Virus record (IMG/VR): IMGVR_UViG_3300029811_000124 | Coordinates: 1 to 53,502 of that record | Reading direction: 5' to 3' (one strand) | DNA: 53,502 nucleotides | DNA from: a virus | Shown here: positions 41,310-48,985 of the stretch, one piece after another | Position numbering within the stretch: the stretch's first letter is position 1 | Layout: every line of letters begins with the position of its first letter | Notes under the pieces: generated by a model | What the model was told of the DNA's origin: nothing | What the model saw: only the letters and a program-made list of their open reading frames with translations | Database searches by the model: none | Program-made: the position numbers and the translations under genes

Positions 41310-42264
41310 TTTCTAACTCCTCTATTGTCAAAAGACCTTTTACGGTTATACGTCTACCTCTAGCTGTTCTCGAAATTAAATTTTCTCCCAAAAGATATGG
41401 CTCTATACAATAGAGATAGTTTTCTGTAGAAGTATTTAAGTAACTTGCTAAACCCTGAAGTCCAACAGTTTTCTCTTGAGCAACATACTTTAAGATTTTT
41501 AAATCTTTATTAGTATAACCATCTTTAATTATATCAAAACTATTAATTACTTCTTTAATGTCTCCTCTAAAGTATATAGTTGCTTCTAATAATCTTAACA
41601 AAGTTCTTGGAGTTCCTCTACAATTTTTAGATATTATTTTATATATCTCCGGATGTAATCCATCGAAAGGAAACATCATTTTTCTATACTGTTTACATAT
41701 TTTAGTCAAATCTTCCAAATCATAGTTTTCTAATTCAATAATAATTTTAAACCTATCATAAAAAGGTCTTCTGTCTTTTAAAATTTCTCCCAATTCAGTA
41801 GTAGCTCCCATTAATGTAAAAGGCTCAATACTTTCCCCTTCAAAATAAAAATCTTCCATTATAGTATATAATTTCTCTACTTCATCCCTTCCAATTGAAT
41901 GAATTTCATCTAAGAACAAAATCCCTCCATTTACCCTTCTTACTGATTCTATAAATTTTTCAAAATTTTTCATTTCACTAGCTATATTTTCCACCAAAGA
42001 AACTTCAAGTTCATTGGCAATTATTTTAGCTAAAGTTGTTTTACCCATTCCTGGATTTCCGTGAATAAGAGTATGAGGAAAAACCAATTTTCTTTCAATA
42101 ATAGCTCCAATATAATTATCGAAAATTTTCTTAGCCCTCTTTTGACCAATATATTCATCAAAAGTCTTAGGTCTAAATAAACTAGGTTTGGTAGTTATTT
42201 TGTTTTCCAGATTTATTTTGTCTTCATCTAGAAAATCAAATAACTTTTTAACTTTATTAAACAT
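41299..42264 (-). CDS. RuvB-like AAA+ ATPase
   Basis: RPKTFDEYIGQKRAKKIF, Walker A GNPGMGKTT, Walker B GGILFLDEIHSI, sensor GATTE, and a winged-helix end with ISRTARGRRIT, very like RuvB RTPRGRxxT. About 321 residues. RuvB drives Holliday-junction branch migration; a phage homolog without RuvA may act with another partner. Start at ATG 42264, after the previous stop; the frame reads further upstream. Confidence 0.85.
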   Translation of the reverse strand: MFNKVKKLFDFLDEDKINLENKITTKPSLFRPKTFDEYIGQKRAKKIFDNYIGAIIERKLVFPHTLIHGNPGMGKTTLAKIIANELEVSLVENIASEMKNFEKFIESVRRVNGGILFLDEIHSIGRDEVEKLYTIMEDFYFEGESIEPFTLMGATTELGEILKDRRPFYDRFKIIIELENYDLEDLTKICKQYRKMMFPFDGLHPEIYKIISKNCRGTPRTLLRLLEATIYFRGDIKEVINSFDIIKDGYTNKDLKILKYVAQEKTVGLQGLASYLNTSTENYLYCIEPYLLGENLISRTARGRRITVKGLLTIEELESEI

Positions 42265-42293
42265 TTTCCTACTTCTTCTCCTTTTTTTACAGT

Positions 42294-43316
42294 TTAATAA
42301 TTTGAATAAGTAAGTAAACAATCTGGACATAAAGGAAACTCATTATATTTTTTAACCAATTTTGAAATCATAAATTCTTCATTACAAGCACCACAATAAT
42401 CAGTTTCCAATTTTAGAAAACCTCTTCTAACTTTTTGTCTACATTTTCTACATAGAAAAAATCTCTTTTCCTTTTCATTCTGAATAGGTCTTACATTTTT
42501 ATAAGAATAACAATTCTCACATTCACCATAATATAAATCATCATCTCCTTTACCAACTTTAGAATATAACCCCTTTACTTTTTCTCTTTTATCTTTTTTA
42601 TCTTTTTTCTCCTCAACTTTCGTTTCTTGATTTCCTTTCAATCTCGAATTTCGAGAATTTTCTAATAATTTTGTTCGACTTCCCTCATACCTATACTTAT
42701 TAAATCCACAATAAAGAACTCTTGTTTCATAACTTCTATTACTATAATAAATTTCTCCACTATCTACTTTTTCTTTTACAAACTCTCCTAGAAACAATAA
42801 TGAACCATCTTTATTCAAAAAAGTAAGTTTGTTATAACTCCCTATCATTTCTACGATTAATTTCTGGAGGACGTCATTTTTATAAATATTTTTTCTCACC
42901 ATTTTATCACTTAATATTGTCATAATAAAATTTTGAGTATCACTTAAATCTCCCATTTTGCTGTTGAAACCATACATTACTCCATTGTGTGCTACTGCTA
43001 AATCACAGTTCATACTAACTTTCCTAATTACCTTTTCATCTTTTGTCAAAGGAAAAGGATGTCTATTCCCTTCATCTACTAATCCACATGTTGCATTTCT
43101 AAAATGAACAATTAAACTATCTTCTTTTTCAATATGCTTTCTCAACCAGAAAATTAAATGTTCTACATTAACAAAGTCTTTTTTAATTATAACTTTATTA
43201 GTTTCTTTCTTCCAATAACAAATTCCAGCCCCATCACTGTTACCAGAATAACCATTTCTCAAATGTTCGTCATTCGGTAAACTAACACCTTTAGCTTTAG
43301 CAACAATTAAACACAT
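42294..43316 (-). CDS. Class II glutamine amidotransferase-like Ntn hydrolase with zinc ribbons
   Basis: Begins MCLIVAKAKG; after Met removal Cys2 would be the N-terminal nucleophile. SGNSDGAGICYW, HFRNATCGLVDEGNRHPF and LAVAHNGVMYGF match class II amidotransferase (GATase II) motifs. The last ~80 residues hold zinc ribbons (CENC, CRKC, CGAC, CPDC). Such domains hydrolyse or transfer gamma-glutamyl amides. It lies directly downstream of the amidoligase gene. GGAGGG site. Confidence 0.82.
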   Translation of the reverse strand: MCLIVAKAKGVSLPNDEHLRNGYSGNSDGAGICYWKKETNKVIIKKDFVNVEHLIFWLRKHIEKEDSLIVHFRNATCGLVDEGNRHPFPLTKDEKVIRKVSMNCDLAVAHNGVMYGFNSKMGDLSDTQNFIMTILSDKMVRKNIYKNDVLQKLIVEMIGSYNKLTFLNKDGSLLFLGEFVKEKVDSGEIYYSNRSYETRVLYCGFNKYRYEGSRTKLLENSRNSRLKGNQETKVEEKKDKKDKREKVKGLYSKVGKGDDDLYYGECENCYSYKNVRPIQNEKEKRFFLCRKCRQKVRRGFLKLETDYCGACNEEFMISKLVKKYNEFPLCPDCLLTYSNY

Positions 43317-43357
43317 AAACCCTCCTTAATTAATATTAATTAAACTAACTTTATTTT

Positions 43358-44785
43358 CTACAATGCAGATTTTTTAAAATAACCTACCATATGACCATAT
43401 CTATGTTGTTCTCCCGCCCATTTTTTGAAACCAATCCAAGATTTAGCTTTTAGTAAATAAACAGCAGAAACATCCTTTATAAAATGTGATATTGCATCAC
43501 AATATTGTAAAGTAGCTAAAAATCTATCAATATTTAAAGTTCCTCTAAATATTCTTAATTCAATAGTTGGCTTACCAGTTTCAATGTTTAAACAAATATG
43601 TCTTCCACCTTGAGATTGATTTTTATTAAAATATTTATCCTTCGAAAAATTCTCACTTGCACAAAACTCATTTCCAGTAGATCCTCTTTTTGAAAAACTA
43701 TATATCTTTTCGTAATTAACAGAGTGAAATATCCTCATTTTTTTAATATCTTTAGGAGTGAAAAAACTCTTGGATAAATGTATATGTAATCCACATTTTC
43801 CTCCCCAGTAAGATACAAAACTATTTTCTTTTAGCCATTTCAAAATATATTTGAATCTCATATTTTTATGAGCGTGTTGCAAACTAAAAGGGTGAGTTAC
43901 AATTTCAAATCCTATTTTGTGACCATTATTATCTCTCAAACTACCATCTTCTTTAAAATAAAAATCACTATAAAGTTTTTCCTGAGAAAGAAAATCTTTT
44001 AGATCCTCAGCCTTATTTTCACAATCTTTACATTGTACTTCTAATTCCAAGCCCATCATTAAATCATTATCCCATTTGTTTTTATTAAACTTTAATTTTC
44101 TGGGCATATATGTATAATTTTTAATTATTTTTTCCTCTTCAAAACAAGAAGTGCAATAATAAAGGTTTCTTCTTTCATTAAATCTTAAATTTCTTTTGAA
44201 AAATAAATCTCCACATTTACCACAAATATTGAAAGTAGATTCATAGCAACCTTTACAATAATCTTTATTTTCCAAACCTTTCTTTGTTTCTTTAAGTTTT
44301 TTCTCTTTATTACAAACTACACAAATAGTAAATTGTTTTTTATAACAATTATTACAGTAAAAATCTTTGGCAAGAGAAAACTTTCCTAAAGTTTTTAGCA
44401 AAAACTCTCCACAATGTTTACATATCTCGTAATTCTTAAAACAACTTCTACAAACCCTATAGCCTTGGATTTTTTTCATTAGAGAGCCTCTACATATTTC
44501 CCCACAATCTTCACAAGAAAAATGTTTAATGCCTCCAATAATTCTACCGTTCATATTTCTTTTTATTTTAGTAATACTGGACAAATATACCGGCCAGATA
44601 GGATTTTTTTCTCCAAAATCCTTGCTTAGTTTGTAGAATCTAATCATAGCTATTTTGTTGTTACTAGTTTCATCAACAGCAAACCCCACAATCCTGCCTT
44701 CAGATCCTTCACTACTATAAATATAACTCTTACCTCTTCCGTTAACCTTCACATAACTACCAATCCTCAAATCTGCACTAGCCAC
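43358..44785 (-). CDS. PF12224-type amidoligase with KOW-like and zinc-ribbon N-terminus
   Basis: Residues about 5-75 form a KOW-like barrel (LRIGSYVKVNGRGKS, GSEGRIVGFAVDE). Residues 91-214 hold eight CxxC pairs, about four zinc ribbons. The amidoligase domain is 244-460: GLELEVQCKD, KEDGSLR, GFEIVTHPF, GLHIHLSKS and TIELRIFRG. This glutamine-synthetase-like family joins carboxyl to amine groups, activating the acid with ATP, and occurs in phages and peptide-tagging operons. GTG start with AGGAGGTGTAAG. Confidence 0.82.
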   Translation of the reverse strand: MASADLRIGSYVKVNGRGKSYIYSSEGSEGRIVGFAVDETSNNKIAMIRFYKLSKDFGEKNPIWPVYLSSITKIKRNMNGRIIGGIKHFSCEDCGEICRGSLMKKIQGYRVCRSCFKNYEICKHCGEFLLKTLGKFSLAKDFYCNNCYKKQFTICVVCNKEKKLKETKKGLENKDYCKGCYESTFNICGKCGDLFFKRNLRFNERRNLYYCTSCFEEEKIIKNYTYMPRKLKFNKNKWDNDLMMGLELEVQCKDCENKAEDLKDFLSQEKLYSDFYFKEDGSLRDNNGHKIGFEIVTHPFSLQHAHKNMRFKYILKWLKENSFVSYWGGKCGLHIHLSKSFFTPKDIKKMRIFHSVNYEKIYSFSKRGSTGNEFCASENFSKDKYFNKNQSQGGRHICLNIETGKPTIELRIFRGTLNIDRFLATLQYCDAISHFIKDVSAVYLLKAKSWIGFKKWAGEQHRYGHMVGYFKKSAL

Positions 44786-44786
44786 C

Positions 44787-45023
44787 TTACACCTCCTTAA
44801 TTATTATATTAGAATTAGGGTTGGTTTTACCTAATACTATTAATTCTCTATCACAAAACCATAAATCCTTTTCATTTAACTCCTCATCTTTAAACTTCAC
44901 TTTCCAACAAAACCTATCCTCAATCCACTTGCATATAATACCAGTTTTTCCTATATAGTTAAAATAATCTTCATAATCCTGGGTTATATCTATAACCTTA
45001 ACTTTTTTACCTATCTCAACCAT
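44787..45023 (-). CDS. Small KOW-like protein with shared tail (TNPNSNIIIKEV)
   Basis: IGKKVKVIDITQDYEDYF then YIGKTGIICKWIEDRFCWKVKF, a KOW hairpin. Tail KTNPNSNIIIKEV. The start overlaps the stop of the next family member (45016), so the two are likely translated together. The ribosome site is weak. Confidence 0.72.
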   Translation of the reverse strand: MVEIGKKVKVIDITQDYEDYFNYIGKTGIICKWIEDRFCWKVKFKDEELNEKDLWFCDRELIVLGKTNPNSNIIIKEV

Positions 45024-45270
45024 ATTTAACTATTATCCCCGAATTAGGACATCCAACAGATTTCATAAATTTTTTGTCAATCCACCTACAATAACCGTTC
45101 TTCCCTGAGCCGAGACAATCGTGACCACTTCTAACTTTTTCAACAAATTCTACTCCATAATAATCTTTACCAAAATTAGAGACACATATTACCTTGCCTC
45201 TTAATCCATTAAGTTTAAAAGTAGGATAATTTCTATGGTAACAATTAACTTCTATTTTTTTACCTATCAC
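45016..45270 (-). CDS. Small KOW-like protein with shared tail variant (CPNSGIIVKYG)
   Basis: Probable GTG start. IGKKIEVNCYHRN, LRGKVICVSNFGKDYYGVEF and CRWIDKKFMKSVGCPNSGIIVKYG. The tail has CPNSG in place of NPNNN, shared with the gene at 45481. The starts and stops of 44787, 45016 and 45267 interlock by 4-8 bases. Confidence 0.65.
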   Translation of the reverse strand: MIGKKIEVNCYHRNYPTFKLNGLRGKVICVSNFGKDYYGVEFVEKVRSGHDCLGSGKNGYCRWIDKKFMKSVGCPNSGIIVKYG

Positions 45271-45491
45271 AATAATATATCATTATTAGGGTTATCTTCC
45301 ATTATTTCTATATCTTTTAATGACATCCAACCAAAACCAAATGAATCGATTTTCACCTTTTTAACATTATATGACCAATATGCCCATATTTTCTTACCTT
45401 CTACCTTTACTATTCTACCATATCTCCAGATATCACGGCAAGGATCGAGATATCTAATAATAGATCCAATTTTTGCCTCTCTATTCTTCAT
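45267..45491 (-). CDS. Small KOW-like protein with truncated shared tail (DNPNNDILL)
   Basis: AKIGSIIRYLDPCRDIWRYG then RIVKVEGKKIWAYWSYNVKK. Ends EDNPNNDILL without the final Lys, the shortest tail in the family. Overlaps both neighbours in the family. Confidence 0.68.
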   Translation of the reverse strand: MKNREAKIGSIIRYLDPCRDIWRYGRIVKVEGKKIWAYWSYNVKKVKIDSFGFGWMSLKDIEIMEDNPNNDILL

Positions 45492-45690
45492 ATTTAACTA
45501 TTATCCCTGAATTGGGACATCCTGCTTTTTCAAAATTTGACTCACAAAACCAATGAGGATATTCTTTTAATTTAATAGCATCAATTCCACTTACTATTTT
45601 AACCTCTTCAATCGTTCCAACATCTCCAATTTTTATAGGAGTACAATCGCAGACTATCCTTTTAACCCTATCTCCAACTTTAAGTTTCAT
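45481..45690 (-). CDS. Small KOW-like protein with shared tail variant (CPNSGIIVKYEE)
   Basis: ATG 45690 chosen (MKLKVGDRVKRIVCD) over TTG further upstream. GDVGTIEEVKIVSGIDAIKL is the KOW hairpin. Tail GCPNSGIIVKYEE, nearly identical to the 45016 member, so a recent duplication is likely. Confidence 0.7.
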   Translation of the reverse strand: MKLKVGDRVKRIVCDCTPIKIGDVGTIEEVKIVSGIDAIKLKEYPHWFCESNFEKAGCPNSGIIVKYEE

Positions 45691-45695
45691 TATTT

Positions 45696-45929
45696 TCAAA
45701 GTTTAATTATTATATTGTTATTGGGATTAGATGTTCCTACATATTTAAATCTTTTATTTTTCATAGAATAAATTTTTTTAGTTTTAATACTTTTTACACA
45801 ATATAACCCTGTAGAATTGGCTCCGTAATTCTTAAATCTTTTAAGAATAACAATATCTCCCATAAAAGAATGAGGGGAGCCCAAACTTACAACTTTTAGC
45901 ACATCTCCAATTTCTATTTTATCGCTCAT
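45696..45929 (-). CDS. Small KOW-like protein with shared tail (SNPNNNIIIKL)
   Basis: ATG 45929 gives MSDKIEIGDVLKVVSLG; a longer start at 45953 lacks a ribosome site. MGDIVILKRFKNYGANSTGLY is the KOW part. Tail TSNPNNNIIIKL. Upstream lies copy 2 of the dispersed repeat. Confidence 0.72.
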   Translation of the reverse strand: MSDKIEIGDVLKVVSLGSPHSFMGDIVILKRFKNYGANSTGLYCVKSIKTKKIYSMKNKRFKYVGTSNPNNNIIIKL

Positions 45930-45982
45930 AAATGCGTTTCCCTGCGTTTTCATATTAAGGCATATTAGTACACACCTTTAAC

Positions 45983-46034
45983 ACTAAAATCGATTCTAGA
46001 CCTATCCTCGTGTTATTAAACACTATTCTGGTAA
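45983..46034. repeat. Dispersed inverted repeat, copy 2
   Basis: Reverse complement of copy 1: block B at 45983-46012 (30/30 identical) and block A at 46016-46034 (19/19), here separated by only three bases. The pair is 39 kb apart in inverted orientation. The gap 45930-46040 contains no gene. Confidence 0.85.
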
Positions 46035-46040
46035 GGGGTC

Positions 46041-46316
46041 TTAATCATCCCACCCTTTTACCACTATATCTGGACAATTTACATTACCTACCTTTTTTAA
46101 CGAATAAACAATATGACCATTAGGATCGAAAGTATTTAATCCAAAACACATACCATTTATTTTATCTTCACATCCCAAATTTCCACAAGGTCCGATTATA
46201 CAAGTAGTTATTGTTTCAATTTTAAAAGGAGAACTTCCCCCATATTGAGATATTTCCTCTTTTGGGAAATTTTCAGGGAAATCTACTTTTACCATATCTC
46301 CAATTTTAAATTCCAT
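46041..46316 (-). CDS. Small KOW-like protein with zinc site and shared tail variant (NCPDIVVKGWDD)
   Basis: FKIGDMVKVDFPENFPK opening, cysteines CIIGPCGNLGCEDKINGMCFG similar to the zinc members at 37.9-38.7 kb. Tail VNCPDIVVKGWDD, missing the NPNN but keeping hydrophobic-hydrophobic-Val-Lys. Confidence 0.65.
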   Translation of the reverse strand: MEFKIGDMVKVDFPENFPKEEISQYGGSSPFKIETITTCIIGPCGNLGCEDKINGMCFGLNTFDPNGHIVYSLKKVGNVNCPDIVVKGWDD

Positions 46317-46317
46317 A

Positions 46318-46464
46318 TTACCAATCCTTCCCTAGTTGAAAATTAATTCTCAAGTTACAACTCTTACCCATTTTATAATAGCTTATTCTTATTCTCCACC
46401 ATAACAAATCAAAAAATACATATTTAGTTCTTTTTAACTGTAAAACTCCTTTTTTAATACTCAT
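46318..46464 (-). CDS. Small basic protein, 48 aa
   Basis: ATG 46464 follows GGAGTCGGAAT. MSIKKGVLQLKRTKYVFFDL then WWRIRISYYKMGKSCNLRI, basic and aromatic. Not family-like. Function unknown. Confidence 0.5.
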   Translation of the reverse strand: MSIKKGVLQLKRTKYVFFDLLWWRIRISYYKMGKSCNLRINFQLGKDW

Positions 46465-46730
46465 ATTCCGACTCCTATTAAATTTGGAAATGACAATTAA
46501 GCATATTGGAAAAATAACCAAAATAAATGTTTACAAAGCGACTCCTTGGCATATAATATAAGTGTAGCTTAAAAGAGGTAAGTTATTAGTACCAGTCTTG
46601 GTTTTATATTTCTATATTTTCCACTCTTTTTTAAACATAGGTCAGGATTGTCAATAAAGAAATCCTTAACTCCTTTATACTCTACATTTTATACTAATAG
46701 GGATTGAACACTATATAGACAACTTTACTA
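46465..46730. other. 266-base gene-free gap with possible RNA structure
   Basis: No open frame longer than about 25 codons on either strand looks real. On the plus strand AAGTGTAG (near 46558-46565) can pair with CTACATTT (about 46682-46689), enclosing ACCA/TGGT and AGGATT/AATCCT hairpins. The support is weak. The region may hold a promoter for the genes downstream of 46464. Confidence 0.35.
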
Positions 46731-47294
46731 TTATTTCTTTGTCTCCTCTTCTTCTAACCTTCTAGCTTCATTTAAAATATCAATCTTATTCTGTTTCAAA
46801 ACAAGACCACCAATAAAATTATCGGTTATCTGACTACCAAGATGTTTTTGTACTAATAACGCATTAGCTGTTTTTACATAAGTATCACTAATTACTTTTT
46901 TCATTTCATTTTCTCCTGTTTTATTTACCAATCTTAAATTCTTAAATTCGACTCGTTGATCACAGAGTTTTCCCTTTTTATTTCCTCTACAATTTGTACC
47001 ATTTACGTCTAACACTATAAAAGTTTCACCAGCGTTCCAATAACTACCATCAGCTTTATTCTTCAATACTTCTACTTCATCTCCAACTTTAAACTTATAT
47101 TTACTCACCTCCTCTTTTTCTACTGTACCTAATAGAATAAAAGATTTAGAACTATGATTGCCACCACCTGGAAATTCTTTTAATATTAAAGTTCCAAATT
47201 TTACATCAGTAATTGTTCCAACATCTCCCACTTTCATTCCATTATGATCCCCCATAACCCTTTTTACAATATTACCAACCTTAAACTTACACAT
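46731..47294 (-). CDS. Two-domain KOW-like protein without the shared tail
   Basis: Two barrel-like units: FKVGNIVKRVMGDHNGMKVG plus GDVGTITDVKFGTLILKEFP, and FKVGDEVEVLKNKADGSYWN plus GETFIVLDVNGTNCRG. A helical C-terminus follows (residues 130-187). It has an internal SKSFILLGTVEKEE segment but no NPNN tail. GGAGGTGTA site. Probably from a fusion of two family members. Confidence 0.75.
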   Translation of the reverse strand: MCKFKVGNIVKRVMGDHNGMKVGDVGTITDVKFGTLILKEFPGGGNHSSKSFILLGTVEKEEVSKYKFKVGDEVEVLKNKADGSYWNAGETFIVLDVNGTNCRGNKKGKLCDQRVEFKNLRLVNKTGENEMKKVISDTYVKTANALLVQKHLGSQITDNFIGGLVLKQNKIDILNEARRLEEEETKK

Positions 47295-47620
47295 TACACC
47301 TCCTCCGATTCTTTTAGTTTTAATAATAAATCTTTAACTTCTGCTCCAAATGTTTTATTTAACCATTTTAAATATATTTTTAATAATCCTCTTTTAACTA
47401 TAAATTTGTACGCATATGTATGTAGCATATAATGTAAACATCCTTTAATTTTAACCTTATTTTTATAAGTTCCATCTTTACTTCCACTAAGATGATGTTT
47501 TTCAAACTTACTTATCCATATCATATTAACTATCTCTTTAAAGTCTTTAGACTTTTTAGAAGATATTTTACCTTCTTTATTTAAAACATCAATCCTATTT
47601 AATAATGTTTTTAATTTCAT
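47294..47620 (-). CDS. Basic helical protein, 108 aa
   Basis: LKTLLNRIDVLNKEGKIS, then HHLSGSKDGTYKNKVKIKG and a hydrophobic-aromatic helix. Interlocks with both neighbours. No family recognised. Confidence 0.6.
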   Translation of the reverse strand: MKLKTLLNRIDVLNKEGKISSKKSKDFKEIVNMIWISKFEKHHLSGSKDGTYKNKVKIKGCLHYMLHTYAYKFIVKRGLLKIYLKWLNKTFGAEVKDLLLKLKESEEV

Positions 47621-47838
47621 TCTTCCTCTTCAGTCCATTCATAGTGAGAACATTCTAAAACTTTATGGTTACTATAAACACTTGTTTTATTATTTGTAAT
47701 TCTTTCCGTTCCATATATTTCAAATAATTCAGGTATTCTACACCTAATAACCTTCTCTTCTTTTTCAAATATACCATAACCATATTCTTTACTTCTCCTT
47801 TCCTCTTCTAATATTTCACCAAAACTTTTGTAATACAT
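47617..47838 (-). CDS. Small acidic protein, 73 aa
   Basis: MYYKSFGEILEEERRSKEYG ... YSNHKVLECSHYEWTEEEE. First gene after a putative promoter, behind TAGGAGTTTTTA. Function unknown. Confidence 0.6.
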   Translation of the reverse strand: MYYKSFGEILEEERRSKEYGYGIFEKEEKVIRCRIPELFEIYGTERITNNKTSVYSNHKVLECSHYEWTEEEE

Positions 47839-47873
47839 TAAAAACTCCTATTTTGGTTTTACCATATTGACAT

Positions 47874-47902
47874 ATTATACAATTCGGATTATCCTCTAAC
47901 AA
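47874..47902 (-). promoter_or_regulatory. Putative sigma-70-type promoter
   Basis: TTGTTA (47902-47897) and a perfect TATAAT (47879-47874) are separated by 17 bases, reading toward the gene at 47617-47838. Confidence 0.6.
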
Positions 47903-47917
47903 AATAATTATAAATAC

Positions 47918-47945
47918 AATTAAGGGAGAATTAACTCCCTTAATT
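47918..47945 (-). terminator. Terminator-like hairpin after the ubiquitin-like gene
   Basis: AATTAAGGGAG (11 bp) pairs perfectly with CTCCCTTAATT around a six-base loop, seven bases after the ubiquitin-like gene stop. The trailing T-run is interrupted. With the promoter it marks an operon boundary. Confidence 0.65.
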
Positions 47946-47951
47946 TTAAAA

Positions 47952-48179
47952 CTATCCTCCCTGTACAGCAGTTACTACTGTAATCAGATCTCCTTTCTTT
48001 AACATATAAGTTTTATTAACCACTTTACCGTTCACTCTAATTGCGGAATTATATGTTAAATCTTTCTTTTTCAGTAACTCATCCAGAGAAATGGGTTTAG
48101 ATAGTTTAATGTTTTTAGCTTGTTCTGCTAACTTAGCTAAAATCACAACTATACTTTTGGATGCTACACGTCTAGCCAC
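47952..48179 (-). CDS. Ubiquitin-like beta-grasp protein ending in Gly-Gly
   Basis: 75 residues from GTG 48179 (GGAGG eight bases upstream). After a basic start, SKSIVVILAKLAEQ, the second half NSAIRVNGKVVNKTYMLKKG, then DLITVVTAVQGG follows the ThiS/MoaD pattern (VNG, GD, terminal GG). The exposed GG is what E1 enzymes adenylate for sulfur transfer or conjugation. Its partner genes lie upstream in the same run. It is a bit basic for plain ThiS. Confidence 0.85.
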   Translation of the reverse strand: MARRVASKSIVVILAKLAEQAKNIKLSKPISLDELLKKKDLTYNSAIRVNGKVVNKTYMLKKGDLITVVTAVQGG

Positions 48180-48210
48180 ACTGATCACCTCCTTTTTTGT
48201 TAGATTTTTA

Positions 48211-48975
48211 TCACTTTACTATTCCATATGATAAATTTTTAACTTCTCCTCTTTTATAACTTTGTTCTACTATTATTACATTATTATTTCCCAATGAAAT
48301 AATATATGCTTCTTTAAAACCTCTACATAATTGTCTTAAAGATGGTCCTCTATCATATTCAGGTTCACCGTCAAATTTACCTATTCTTAATATTCCACAA
48401 GGTATTAATTTTTCTTTTATTAGAGTTACCATACCTTCACTCATTGTAGAAGTGGAAATTGCAACCATTCTATGGCAATTATCTCCTGCTCCTCTTTTAA
48501 GTCTAGTTATTTTTCTAATAATATTTTTCTTATCTTTTCCTAACATATAACAATAAGGATAAGCTTCATTATTTCTATGGTTATTCCAAAATTTAACTCT
48601 TAATTTACATATCTGATTATATATTTCTTTAGATATTAATACATCAGTATCGGGTTTTTTAATTTTCTTTTTTTGTTTTAATTTCTTTTTTGGAGAGAAT
48701 CTATTTATTTTTTCTAAACCTTTCACTGTTGTTATTATTGTTCTATTCCTACAATCTATTTCACAACTTACTAAACAATAAATATGTCCACGATGATTTA
48801 TTTTTTTGATTAATATTCCTTCTCTTCCTGTTCTGACAAAATTGTAAGCATACCATTTTGCTACTTCGGGATGTTTTTCTTCTATTTTTTTAATTTTATT
48901 CAGAAACCACTCTCCTATTACAGTTCTAATTTCAGAAGTATCAACGATTTTTACTTTATCTCCAAGTTTAATCAT
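48211..48975 (-). CDS. KOW-like plus degenerate JAB/MPN domain protein
   Basis: The first ~85 residues look KOW-like (MIKLGDKVKIVDTSE; GREGILIKKINHRGHIYCLV). After a Lys-rich linker, 110-245 follows the JAB layout: NNEAYPYCYMLGKD (E137), HRMVAISTSTMSEGMV, then CGILRIGKFDGEPEYDRGPS and AYIISLG. Where JAMM enzymes have H-x-H and D, this has R197-I-G199 and R214, so it is probably inactive. It may pair with the active JAMM protein as MPN heterodimers do. Assignment is inferred from motif alignment by eye. Confidence 0.55.
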   Translation of the reverse strand: MIKLGDKVKIVDTSEIRTVIGEWFLNKIKKIEEKHPEVAKWYAYNFVRTGREGILIKKINHRGHIYCLVSCEIDCRNRTIITTVKGLEKINRFSPKKKLKQKKKIKKPDTDVLISKEIYNQICKLRVKFWNNHRNNEAYPYCYMLGKDKKNIIRKITRLKRGAGDNCHRMVAISTSTMSEGMVTLIKEKLIPCGILRIGKFDGEPEYDRGPSLRQLCRGFKEAYIISLGNNNVIIVEQSYKRGEVKNLSYGIVK

Positions 48976-48985
48976 ATTACTCCTT

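Noticed and set aside
6862-46034. Invertible DNA segment controlled by the tyrosine recombinase
   Set aside because: Inverting the 39 kb would flip all genes against their neighbours, and present orientations are all alike. No promoter at a border suggests a switch. Kept only as a remote option.
46665-46730. T-arm-like GTTCAATC stretch suggesting a tRNA
   Set aside because: The flanking stem does not pair on either strand and no acceptor or anticodon arm was found.
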